DNA from: Nitrospiraceae bacterium
Lineage (GTDB): Bacteria > Nitrospirota > Thermodesulfovibrionia > Thermodesulfovibrionales > UBA6898
Direction: 5' to 3'
Length of the DNA: 49,270 nt
Assembly (NCBI GenBank): GCA_020347665.1
Contig: CP070737.1
Location: forward strand, 619,318 to 668,587
Shown: positions 9,125 through 16,846 of the stretch, in pieces
Position numbering within the stretch: the stretch's first letter is position 1
How the letters are laid out: each line of letters opens with the position of its first letter
Translations under genes and position numbers: made by a program
Notes under the pieces: model-generated
Told to the model about the DNA's origin: nothing
The model's database searches: none
The model's input: the letters and a program-made list of their open reading frames with translations, nothing else

Positions 9125-10719
9125 TGGAATTAGAACATAACGAAATGGCACGACTCTATGCTGAAACCTTTCACAACATAGAAGAGGGATTGATTCTTAC
9201 CGGTACGGTAATCGCGGTCAAAGAGAACGCGGTACTGGTTGATATTGGGTATAAATCTGAAGGATTCATTCCTCTTGGTGAATTTAGAGAGAATGAATTA
9301 GCGGCATTACAACCGGGTCAGGAAATAGAAGTCTTTCTTGTTCATATCAATGATTCCGAAGGGGTTGTCAGACTATCCAAAGAGCGCGCCGGTAAAATAA
9401 AGATATGGGAGATTTTAGTAAAAGCAGCTTCAGATGGCACCTGTGTTGAAGGAAGAATTACGGAAAAAATAAAAGGTGGTCTCAATGTTGATGTATGCGG
9501 GATAAAGGCATTTCTCCCTGGTTCCCAGATTGACACGAAAAGCATAAAAGACCTTGACGGATTGATTGGCAGGGAAATGTCTTTCAAGGTATTAAAAATC
9601 AACAATAAGCGTTCCAACGTCATAGTATCCCGCAGGGCGGTCATTGAAGAAGAAAGGATGAAGCAAAAAAGCAGGACTATTGAAAATATCAGGGAAGGCG
9701 CCCTCATGGAGGGAACGGTAAAGAATATTACCGATTATGGCGTTTTTGTTGATCTCGGAGGCATCGACGGATTGCTGCATATTTCCGATATTTCCTGGGG
9801 AAGGATTAATCATCCTTCAGAGTTTTTTGTTCTTGGCGACGCCATAGAAGTAATGGTTCTGAAATTTGATAGGGAAAATGAGAGAGTCACGCTCGGGTAT
9901 AAACAGAAACATCCTGATCCATGGGAAAATGTTTACGACAAATATCCGGCTGGCATGAAAGTGAAAAGTAAGGTCGTTGGTATTACGGATTACGGGGTAT
10001 TCATTAAATTGGAAGAAGGGCTGGAAGGACTCGTCCATATATCTGAACTTGACTGGCTGCCAAAGTTAAAACATCCTTCGAAATATCTGACAATAGGTGA
10101 AACCATCGAAGCAGTTGTTCTCAAAGTAGACAAAGAAGAGAGAAAACTATCCTTAAGTATCAGGCAGACAAAACCAAGTCCGTGGGAACTTGTCAGCGAA
10201 CGGTATCACGTTGGTCAAAAGATATCAGGCAAGGTAAAGAGCTTGACCGATTTTGGCGCATTCATCGGCCTCCCTGAGGGGATAGACGGACTCATTCATA
10301 TATCCGATATGGCATGGACAAAACATGTAAAACATCCGTCTGAAATGCTCAGGAGAGGACAGAAAATAGAGGCTGTGATACTGGCGTTAGATGCAGATCA
10401 TGAAAAAATGTCACTCGGTCTGAAGCAGCTCGAAGAAGACCCATGGCTGGAAAAGATACCATCGAGATTCCGGCTCGGTGATGAAGTGAAAGGGACAGTT
10501 CTTAACGTCGCAGATTTCGGGATATTTTTAGAGCTTGATGAAGGAGTTGAAGGGCTCATATATTCTTCGGAAATCGTTAATACTCATAAAGACGGCACAG
10601 ATTCAGAGCCGTCACCCATAGAGGAAGGCGAAGAAATCTGGGCAAGAATAATTAAAATTGATATCAACGACCGGAAAATAGGGTTGAGCATGAAGAATCT
10701 TCACCAGGTGAAAGAATGA
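9124..10719 (+). CDS. rpsA: 30S ribosomal protein S1
   Basis: RNA-binding protein of the small subunit that helps recruit mRNA. 531 residues holding six S1 (OB-fold) repeats at about 18-85, 102-170, 189-257, 274-345, 361-430 and 447-525. Repeats 3-5 are the best conserved (pattern GxVxxITDYGVFVDL, then GLLHISDI). The ATG at 9124 has AGGAA at 9111-9115 at ideal spacing and overlaps the ispH stop; a TTG one codon upstream is less likely. Six repeats match the long Gram-negative form. The high expression expected for S1 suggests an additional internal promoter, which I could not identify. Confidence 0.96.
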   Translation: MELEHNEMARLYAETFHNIEEGLILTGTVIAVKENAVLVDIGYKSEGFIPLGEFRENELAALQPGQEIEVFLVHINDSEGVVRLSKERAGKIKIWEILVKAASDGTCVEGRITEKIKGGLNVDVCGIKAFLPGSQIDTKSIKDLDGLIGREMSFKVLKINNKRSNVIVSRRAVIEEERMKQKSRTIENIREGALMEGTVKNITDYGVFVDLGGIDGLLHISDISWGRINHPSEFFVLGDAIEVMVLKFDRENERVTLGYKQKHPDPWENVYDKYPAGMKVKSKVVGITDYGVFIKLEEGLEGLVHISELDWLPKLKHPSKYLTIGETIEAVVLKVDKEERKLSLSIRQTKPSPWELVSERYHVGQKISGKVKSLTDFGAFIGLPEGIDGLIHISDMAWTKHVKHPSEMLRRGQKIEAVILALDADHEKMSLGLKQLEEDPWLEKIPSRFRLGDEVKGTVLNVADFGIFLELDEGVEGLIYSSEIVNTHKDGTDSEPSPIEEGEEIWARIIKIDINDRKIGLSMKNLHQVKE

Positions 10720-11564
10720 AAAAATTCTGTCTTATTCTTACCGGATTGCTTCTCATACTCTTGCTAATGAGTTTGGCAATAGTCATGTTTGATACTACGA
10801 TTCCACTTGCAGGCAAAGTAGCACTTATCCGGGTAGAGGGGCCGATTCTCGACGCAGATTCTGTTGTGGAAGAAATCAAGGAGCACAGCCAGAATGCTTC
10901 GGTTAAAGCGATTGTTCTTCGTATTGACAGTCCTGGTGGAGCCGTTGTTCCTTCTCAGGAAATTTATGAAGAAATAAAGAACGCTGCGGTAAAAAAGAAG
11001 GTAATTGCCTCAATGGGTTCAATGGCTGCCTCAGGTGGTTATTATATTGCTTCACCGGCTTCGAGAATCGTAGCGAATCCAGGAACCATAACCGGGTCGA
11101 TCGGCGTTATTCTCGAAATCCCCAACGTGGAAGGACTTATGAATAAAATTGGAGTTACATCGCAGGTTATTAAAAGCGGCAAGCACAAGGACATCGGTTC
11201 TGCTTTCCGCGGAATAAAAGAAGAAGAAAAAGAAATATTGCAGGGAGTCATGGATAATGTTCATGCTCAATTTATCGAGGCAGTTTCCGTTGGCAGAAAG
11301 ATGGACATAGAAAACGTCAGAAAAATCTCGGACGGTCGGATTTTTACCGGTGAACAGGCCCTTGAGCAGGGACTGGTTGACGAACTTGGTACGCTCGAAG
11401 ATGCAATTTTGCTTGCTGCTGAAATGGTCGGCATAAAAGGAAAGCCGGTAGTTGTCAAAAAAGAAGACAGATTTTCACTTTTTAAAATGCTCGAGAATAA
11501 ATTACCGGGGAATATGATGGATTTATTTCCTCAGGTAAAATTAAAATATATATATTCACCGTAA
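10716..11564 (+). CDS. sppA: Signal peptide peptidase SppA, short form (S49 family)
   Basis: Membrane-anchored serine protease that degrades cleaved signal peptides. The 282-residue product starts with one hydrophobic anchor (about 4-24) followed by the S49 domain. The nucleophile region SMGSMAASGGYYIAS places the Ser at about 106, and the SGKHKD motif supplies the general-base Lys at about 158, forming the Ser/Lys dyad. RIDSPGG is also typical. This is the single-domain form, about half the length of E. coli SppA. The ATG overlaps the rpsA stop (ATGA). Confidence 0.93.
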   Translation: MKKFCLILTGLLLILLLMSLAIVMFDTTIPLAGKVALIRVEGPILDADSVVEEIKEHSQNASVKAIVLRIDSPGGAVVPSQEIYEEIKNAAVKKKVIASMGSMAASGGYYIASPASRIVANPGTITGSIGVILEIPNVEGLMNKIGVTSQVIKSGKHKDIGSAFRGIKEEEKEILQGVMDNVHAQFIEAVSVGRKMDIENVRKISDGRIFTGEQALEQGLVDELGTLEDAILLAAEMVGIKGKPVVVKKEDRFSLFKMLENKLPGNMMDLFPQVKLKYIYSP

Positions 11565-11575
11565 AGGAGGAATTT

Positions 11576-11857
11576 ATGACCAAATCAGTATTGATTGAAA
11601 AGGTTTCTGAAAAGATTGAAGGACTGACAAAAAATCAAACAGAGATTGTAGTCGAAACCGTTTTCGATAGTATCAAAAAAGCCCTTATGGAAGGGGAGAA
11701 AATTGAAATACGGGGGTTCGGTAATTTTCGCCTCAAAACGCGGAAGCCCAGAAAGGCCAGAAATCCCAAGACCGGTGAAAGTGTCGACGTCCCGTGGAAA
11801 AAGGTCCTCTATTTCAAAATGGGAAAGGCCCTCAGAGAAGCCTTGAATTCTGATTAA
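11576..11857 (+). CDS. HU/IHF-family DNA-binding protein
   Basis: A 93-residue nucleoid protein. The family signature is clear: an alpha-helical N-terminus (LIEKVSEKIEGLTK), then GEKIEIRGFGNFRLKTR and KARNPKTGE, the last being the beta-arm tip whose proline intercalates into DNA. It has the best ribosome binding site in the neighbourhood (AAGGAGG at 11564-11570). Position directly after sppA/rpsA is often seen for IHF-beta/HU genes, but the sequence does not let me choose between HU and IHF subunits. It appears to be the last gene of the aromatic-to-rpsA operon. Confidence 0.93.
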   Translation: MTKSVLIEKVSEKIEGLTKNQTEIVVETVFDSIKKALMEGEKIEIRGFGNFRLKTRKPRKARNPKTGESVDVPWKKVLYFKMGKALREALNSD

Positions 11858-11900
11858 AGCATGGTGTTATTACTCCCTGTGCGGCGGAGTGGTTTTGTTA

Positions 11901-11922
11901 TATGCCGCTCTGAAGTGGCATA
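11901..11922 (+). other. Hairpin downstream of the HU/IHF gene
   Basis: TATGCCGCT (11901-11909) can pair with AGTGGCATA (11914-11922) over nine positions (one G-U) around a CTGA loop. No T-run follows, so it is not a canonical intrinsic terminator. It may protect the 3' end of the operon mRNA or act with Rho. It lies about 45 bases upstream of the promoter for the next gene. Confidence 0.35.
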
Positions 11923-11968
11923 GTGCTCGGGCTTGACAATTTCGGATGAATAAGCAGTTCGTTTTATC

Positions 11969-11998
11969 TTGACGATAGAAGAGCCTTTTGTATATGAT
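11969..11998 (+). promoter_or_regulatory. Sigma70-type promoter with a near-leaderless start
   Basis: TTGACG at 11969-11974 and TATGAT at 11993-11998 are separated by 18 bases. The predicted start near 12005 falls about three bases before the ATG at 12008. The absence of any ribosome binding site in front of that ATG agrees with leaderless translation. Confidence 0.5.
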
Positions 11999-12007
11999 AT
12001 TTCGCAT

Positions 12008-12583
12008 ATGAGAAACAAAATACTTCTTGTTGAAGATTCCAAGGCCGTACAGCAGATGTACAGAAACAAGCTGACGATCGAGCAGTTTCAGGTTACAACT
12101 GCTGATAACGGGATGGAGGCTGTCAAAAAACTCTCTGAAGATGCACCTGACCTAATACTTCTTGATCTTATGATGCCTATTATGGACGGGTATAAGGTTC
12201 TTCAGGTTGTGAAGACCAATCCCAAGCTCGCCAAGATTCCAGTGCTCGTATTTTCAGCAAAAGGCCAGCCGGAAGAAGTTGAAAAGGCATTGAATCTTGG
12301 AGCTTCAGGATATATTGTAAAAGCTACTACAAAACCAAACGAAGTTATTGAAAGGATTAGAGCTGTTATGGAACAGCAGCCCGAAGAGCACTCAGTAAAG
12401 CACTACTCTATAGAGATAAAAGAAGATGTCTATGATGCAAGAAAATTAGCTGATGATTTCAAACTGCAGAATTTTACCTGTCCAACCTGTAAGGTATCCA
12501 TGGTCCTTGACCTTATTCCCGAATTCTCTCACGATACCCCTTGGTTTTCGGGGACGTTCCTGTGCCCCCGTTGTAATAAGTAA
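12008..12583 (+). CDS. Response regulator with C-terminal CxxC-pair domain
   Basis: A 191-residue protein. Residues 3-120 are a CheY-like receiver with acidic pocket (VED at 8-10), phosphoacceptor D53 in LLLDLMMP, the switch Ser/Thr in VLVFSAKG and the conserved Lys in YIVKAT. There is no DNA-binding output domain. Instead residues 165-191 hold CPTC and CPRC separated by about 18 residues, a pattern typical of a zinc ribbon. Such a tail could mediate protein-protein or nucleic-acid contacts; no function is established. The ATG at 12008 gives the canonical receiver N-terminus, whereas an in-frame TTG at 11969 falls exactly on the -35 box. It lies between two operons and may belong with the chemosensory proteins. 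Confidence 0.85.
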   Translation: MRNKILLVEDSKAVQQMYRNKLTIEQFQVTTADNGMEAVKKLSEDAPDLILLDLMMPIMDGYKVLQVVKTNPKLAKIPVLVFSAKGQPEEVEKALNLGASGYIVKATTKPNEVIERIRAVMEQQPEEHSVKHYSIEIKEDVYDARKLADDFKLQNFTCPTCKVSMVLDLIPEFSHDTPWFSGTFLCPRCNK

Positions 12584-12614
12584 TCTTTTCCGTTTTGTTT
12601 CTAATCGGGATTTC

Positions 12615-13646
12615 ATGCTAAAAAAAATTAACCTGAAAGAGTTAACAAAAGATGAAATACATGCCTTTATGAGCAGTTCCGGGTTATCCAGATTCCGGGC
12701 AGACCAACTCATTCATTGGATCTATACAAAGTATGTATCAGACATAAATGAAATTACGGAATTCTCTAAAGGCTTGAGAAACTCGTTACGTAACCGTTCG
12801 TATATAAGTGGTCTCAAGCTTGAACAACATCTAAAATCTACGGATGGAACGCAAAAATTTCTTTTTTCTTTGGAAGACGGGCATACCATAGAAACCGTGC
12901 TCATTCCTGATGACGACCGCCTGACCCTTTGCGTATCTTCACAGGTCGGCTGTGCATTCAGCTGTGCCTTTTGTCAGACCGGAAAAAGCGGATTGTCCCG
13001 AAATCTGAAAGCGTACGAAATCGTTGATCAGATTCTGACCGTACAGAAAGGCATACAGCCTCAGGATACAATAAGTAATGTTGTATTTATGGGCATGGGT
13101 GAACCATTGGCGAACGTTCACGAAGTCATTGAAGCGCTCTGGAGAATCGTGTCGTTCATCGGCATATCCAAAAGAAGGATAACGCTTTCAACAGTGGGGA
13201 TAGCTCCGGTCATAGGACTTCTCGCTTCGCATGCCCCTGAGATTAATCTTGCCATATCTCTCAATGCCACTACAGATGCTATTCGGCAGAAAATTATGCC
13301 GGTCAACAGGCGGTACCCTCTGAAGACCGTTTTAGACGCTTGCAGGACCTTTCCTCTCAGACCACGACGCAGGATTACTTTTGAATACATTTTAATTGAA
13401 GGAATAAATGATTCAGCAGACGATGCGCGGCGTCTCGTAAAACTTTTAAAGCATTTTCCCTGCAAGATAAATCTCATACCGCTCAACCCCATTGCGGGTA
13501 GTATAATGCATCCCCCTTCTGAGATAATTATTCAGCGCTTTCAGAATATCCTTGTGCAGAAACAGATGACGGCTATGGTGAGAAAAAGCAAGGGACAGGA
13601 TATCAATGCTTCCTGTGGACAACTGAGAGGCCACCCTGTATCGTAA
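12615..13646 (+). CDS. rlmN: Dual-specificity 23S rRNA/tRNA adenine-C2 methyltransferase
   Basis: Radical-SAM enzyme that methylates C2 of A2503 in 23S rRNA and A37 of certain tRNAs. 343 residues. The [4Fe-4S]-binding cysteines are C113, C117 and C120 in GCAFSCAFCQTG. GMGEPL is the SAM-binding segment, and the methyl-carrying Cys sits near the C-terminus in NASCGQLRG. A longer reading frame runs upstream to 12453, but it overlaps the response-regulator gene and encodes nothing family-like. The ATG at 12615 with CGGGA upstream gives the normal start. The gene begins 31 bases after the response regulator and converges on the chemosensory operon. Confidence 0.94.
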   Translation: MLKKINLKELTKDEIHAFMSSSGLSRFRADQLIHWIYTKYVSDINEITEFSKGLRNSLRNRSYISGLKLEQHLKSTDGTQKFLFSLEDGHTIETVLIPDDDRLTLCVSSQVGCAFSCAFCQTGKSGLSRNLKAYEIVDQILTVQKGIQPQDTISNVVFMGMGEPLANVHEVIEALWRIVSFIGISKRRITLSTVGIAPVIGLLASHAPEINLAISLNATTDAIRQKIMPVNRRYPLKTVLDACRTFPLRPRRRITFEYILIEGINDSADDARRLVKLLKHFPCKINLIPLNPIAGSIMHPPSEIIIQRFQNILVQKQMTAMVRKSKGQDINASCGQLRGHPVS

Positions 13647-13680
13647 GACCAATGCGACAGAACTTCTTCAGTAGAAATTC

Positions 13681-14055
13681 CTATGTACCAGCCGGAAGGT
13701 ACGTATTAACCAGTTTCAGCAGCTCATGTGTTTGAATGGGTTTCGTAAGGTAGGCATTTGCACCAATTGAAAGTGCTCTTTTTCTGTCCTCTTCCGCGCC
13801 TTCAGTTGTAATCATAATAATAGGGATAGTCTTATATACAGGATTACCCCTGACGAGACTTACCAGCTTCAATCCATCCATGACCGGCATATTGATATCA
13901 GCAAGAATCATATCAATTTTGGCCGAGGACATTTTCTTGAGAGCATCGACACCGTCTGAAGCTTCAATGACGGTTGAATTCGGAATTCGTTTCATTGCAA
14001 AACTCAAAAGCTGTCTCATGGTTGGTGAGTCCTCAACAATAAGAATGTTTGGCAT
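13681..14055 (-). CDS. CheY-like single-domain response regulator
   Basis: A 124-residue stand-alone receiver and the last gene of the chemosensory operon. Acidic pocket ED at 8-9, phosphoacceptor D53 in LADINMP, switch Thr in MITTEG and the conserved Lys in YLTKPI are all present, so it should be phosphorylatable. AAGGAGA lies about 15 bases upstream of the ATG. It is one of two CheY-type proteins in the operon, at opposite ends. With no CheZ or CheC in sight, one may act as a phosphate sink for the other; this is inference. Confidence 0.9.
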   Translation of the reverse strand: MPNILIVEDSPTMRQLLSFAMKRIPNSTVIEASDGVDALKKMSSAKIDMILADINMPVMDGLKLVSLVRGNPVYKTIPIIMITTEGAEEDRKRALSIGANAYLTKPIQTHELLKLVNTYLPAGT

Positions 14056-14075
14056 AAACGTAAATTTATCTCCTT

Positions 14076-14876
14076 CTACTGTCTTGGTTTCTCCTTGAGA
14101 AGATCCAGAAAGCTCTGGATCGTGGTTAATTTTCGTTCCGACTGTGTATAGAGCTTCGATGCAAATATTGCGGTTGCCGCATGACCTGCCAACAGGTTAA
14201 ATAACTCATAGTCCATAGTGGAAAAAGCTTCTTTCTGGATGAGAACCGTATAAATCGCGATGACTCCGATAACATGTTCTTTTATCTTCAGTGGAATGCA
14301 TACGATCGGTTTCATGGGATCAAACGCCGTGTTGACTGACATATCATCGGCAAAATAGCTTTGACCTTCTTTCGCAACAGTTCCAATAAGGCCATCGCCA
14401 AATTTGACCGTGGGAGCAGATCCCATATCAAGTCCTTCTGTTGCCACGGGAACAAGCTCATTTGTTTTATCATCAATGAGCAGAACAGCAAATTTCTCCG
14501 CACCAATTAAATTAATGACTATTTCCAGCACGATTCGGAGCACCTCTGAAAAATCAAGCGTGGAATGTAGTTGATAACTCGCTACATAGAGATTTGCAAG
14601 ATTGTTATTTTCTTCTTCTACTTCCAGATACTTTGATGCAAAGTCCTTGTTCTCTTCTTCAACCTTGTTATACCGTTCTTTCAGCGCATGTATTTCCTGC
14701 TCAAGCAAGGCTATTCTGTCTTCATAAATTTTTGTGCGTGCTTCATCTCCTGATCTTTCAATGAGCTGCTCAAGGTGAGCAATTTTGTACCTGAGACTTT
14801 CATTTTCCTTTAAGAGGTCCTTGGTAAATTCCTCTCCTTTTCGAAACATCTGCAAAAATTCTTCAGCCTTATTCAT
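14076..14876 (-). CDS. Coiled-coil GAF-domain protein
   Basis: About 266 residues. Residues 1-95 are strongly heptad-patterned and charged, predicting a long coiled coil. Residues 100-260 form a GAF domain (ending KEHVIGVIAIYT, then a helix with FNLLAGHAATAIFASKLY), a small-ligand or redox/light sensing fold. No kinase, cyclase or DNA-binding part follows. The ATG at 14876 is preferred over an in-frame GTG at 14906, since GGGA lies upstream and the coiled coil starts there. It sits between cheB and the CheY-like gene, so it probably feeds a cytoplasmic signal or scaffolds the array. The ligand is unknown. Confidence 0.8.
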   Translation of the reverse strand: MNKAEEFLQMFRKGEEFTKDLLKENESLRYKIAHLEQLIERSGDEARTKIYEDRIALLEQEIHALKERYNKVEEENKDFASKYLEVEEENNNLANLYVASYQLHSTLDFSEVLRIVLEIVINLIGAEKFAVLLIDDKTNELVPVATEGLDMGSAPTVKFGDGLIGTVAKEGQSYFADDMSVNTAFDPMKPIVCIPLKIKEHVIGVIAIYTVLIQKEAFSTMDYELFNLLAGHAATAIFASKLYTQSERKLTTIQSFLDLLKEKPRQ

Positions 14877-14910
14877 ACTATCAATCCCGTTGCAGTGATC
14901 AACCACATAT

Positions 14911-15975
14911 TTATTTTCTCAAGTCTGAATTATTCACCACATCTATTATTTCCGCTGGAATTTCTACTATTGGCAACACCGTTTTAACAGCATTTGCCTT
15001 AATAGCTTCAGCGGGCATTCCAAAGACAACAGCACTTTCTTCAGATTCCGCTATAGTATAACCGCCTTTTTCTTTTATTTCCAGCATGCCCTCTTTTCCA
15101 TCGCTACCCATTCCTGTCAGCACTACAGCCAGTGTACGAAATCCAAAATGCTTTGCAACCGATTTCATCATCCGATCTACCGACGGTATATATTTATCCG
15201 TTAGTTTTCCTTCCGTCAAGGAAATAGTAGGTCCTCCAGGACTTTTCTTCACGCTCATATGATATCCTCCTGGACAAATGAACACAGTACCTGCTTTGAT
15301 CTGCTCTCCATCCCTGGCTTCTTTGATATGCACAGAAGACAACTTATTAAGTCTCTCAGCGAGCGGGCCGGTAAATCCTCGTGGCATATGTTGTGAAATG
15401 AGAACTGCCGGACGAAAATCATCCGGGAACTTCGTTAAAATAAACTGAAGAGCAGCCGGACCTCCCGTCGATGATCCAATGGCAATAACCTCTATTTCGC
15501 TTTCAGTTCCCTTAACCGGAACTGTAAAGGAAGCGCCTGATTCCTTCTCAAATTGCTCAAGATTCTTGCTCAGCACGTCAAGTCTTATGCCTCGAATACC
15601 GGCAATTTTCCTCAGGAGATCCTTTTCAATATTCCTCAACTCGGCTGATGCACGCTTTGTGGGTTTCGCTACGAAATCGACCGCTCCAAGCTCGAGAGCC
15701 TTAAATACTATCTTTGAATCGCTGTGAGAACTGACCATAATGACCGGTGTTGGTTTTTCTCTCATGAGCCAACGTAAAAAAGTGAAGCCATCCATTTCAG
15801 GCATCTCAAAATCCAATGTGATAATATCAGGTTTATAGCGCAGCGTTTTTGCCATTGCATCAATACCATCCGCAGCAACACCTATGACCTCAAGGCTTGA
15901 ATCTTTTTCCAGAATCTTCCTGATAATCTGCCTTGTATAAGGAGAATCATCAATTATAAGTACACGGGTTCGCAC
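14911..15975 (-). CDS. cheB: Chemotaxis protein-glutamate methylesterase CheB
   Basis: Removes methyl groups from receptor glutamates and deamidates glutamines, giving adaptation. 354 residues. The receiver lies at about 3-120 (phosphoacceptor D in TLDFEMPEMDG) and the esterase at about 160-345. The catalytic triad is visible: Ser in GSSTGGPAAL, His in ISQHMPRGFTG and Asp in TGMGSDGKEGM. The start is GTG at 15975, one base after the cheR stop, with an A/G-rich stretch upstream. Architecture and length are standard. Confidence 0.95.
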   Translation of the reverse strand: MRTRVLIIDDSPYTRQIIRKILEKDSSLEVIGVAADGIDAMAKTLRYKPDIITLDFEMPEMDGFTFLRWLMREKPTPVIMVSSHSDSKIVFKALELGAVDFVAKPTKRASAELRNIEKDLLRKIAGIRGIRLDVLSKNLEQFEKESGASFTVPVKGTESEIEVIAIGSSTGGPAALQFILTKFPDDFRPAVLISQHMPRGFTGPLAERLNKLSSVHIKEARDGEQIKAGTVFICPGGYHMSVKKSPGGPTISLTEGKLTDKYIPSVDRMMKSVAKHFGFRTLAVVLTGMGSDGKEGMLEIKEKGGYTIAESEESAVVFGMPAEAIKANAVKTVLPIVEIPAEIIDVVNNSDLRK

Positions 15976-15976
15976 C

Positions 15977-16846
15977 TTATTTCTTCACATCCATATTATT
16001 TTTTATGGGTTTCTGATAGACCATATCATTTTTAAAATGCTTTAAATCAAATGCCGTGGATACATTCATCAGAGACTCTGCATGGCCAAGCAAAAGATAT
16101 CCGCCGTTAGTAAGTCTTTGATACATATTTTCGATAACCTTCTTTCTTGACTCATTATCAAAGTAAATCAAAACATTCCGGCATAATATAACATCCATAG
16201 TACCAAGAAACTTCATCTTGAATGGATCAAGAAGATTCAAATAACTGAATGTGACGTTCTCCTTCAAGGAATCATGAATTCTGTAATTACCGTTTTCTTG
16301 ATTAAAATATTTCTTTTTTATGTAAGCATCCATCGTTCTGAAAGATATTTTTCTGTATACTCCTTTGCGTGCTGTCTGTAAGACGCGCTGATTAATATCG
16401 CTTCCGTGTATTTCAATATCCCAGCCCTCAAAATTACCGCGCTCTTTGATCAGCATCGCTATTGTATAGGGTTCTTCTCCTGTCGAACATCCGGCCGACC
16501 ATATTTTGACTTTTTTTCTGCTTTTATTTTTCTCTTTTAGCTCATCCAGTATCTCCTCGCTAAAAGCCTTCAGCTGGTTTTGTTCCCGGAAAAAATATGT
16601 TTCATTTACCGTAAGAATGTCAATGATCGCTGTCAATTCTTCTTCTGAATTTCTGTTGTACAGCATGAACCGGTAATAATCTCTAAAGGTATCAAGGTGA
16701 TGATTTCTTACCCTTCTGCTCAGACGCCTTTCTATGAGATATCGTGAACCATCGTCAAAATAAAGTCCGCAATAATCCTTTATGAGTTCCCTGATCAACC
16801 TGAAAACATCTTCTCCGAGAGGGATGATATCTTCTTTATCAAACAC
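15977..16846 (-). CDS. cheR: Chemotaxis protein methyltransferase CheR
   Basis: SAM-dependent methylation of receptor glutamates. 289 residues, with the N-terminal helical CheR domain at about 12-65 and the methyltransferase fold at about 80-280. The SAM-binding motif SAGCSTGEEPYTIAML and the later DVILCRNVLIYFD are diagnostic. The start is GTG at 16846, with GAGGAG about eight bases upstream. It overlaps the end of the HEAT-repeat gene by eight bases, consistent with co-translation. No C-terminal TPR extension is present. Confidence 0.95.
   Translation of the reverse strand: MFDKEDIIPLGEDVFRLIRELIKDYCGLYFDDGSRYLIERRLSRRVRNHHLDTFRDYYRFMLYNRNSEEELTAIIDILTVNETYFFREQNQLKAFSEEILDELKEKNKSRKKVKIWSAGCSTGEEPYTIAMLIKERGNFEGWDIEIHGSDINQRVLQTARKGVYRKISFRTMDAYIKKKYFNQENGNYRIHDSLKENVTFSYLNLLDPFKMKFLGTMDVILCRNVLIYFDNESRKKVIENMYQRLTNGGYLLLGHAESLMNVSTAFDLKHFKNDMVYQKPIKNNMDVKK

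Noticed and set aside
12453-12614. Longer N-terminus for RlmN
   Set aside because: It overlaps the response regulator gene, lacks a ribosome binding site and adds residues unlike the family.
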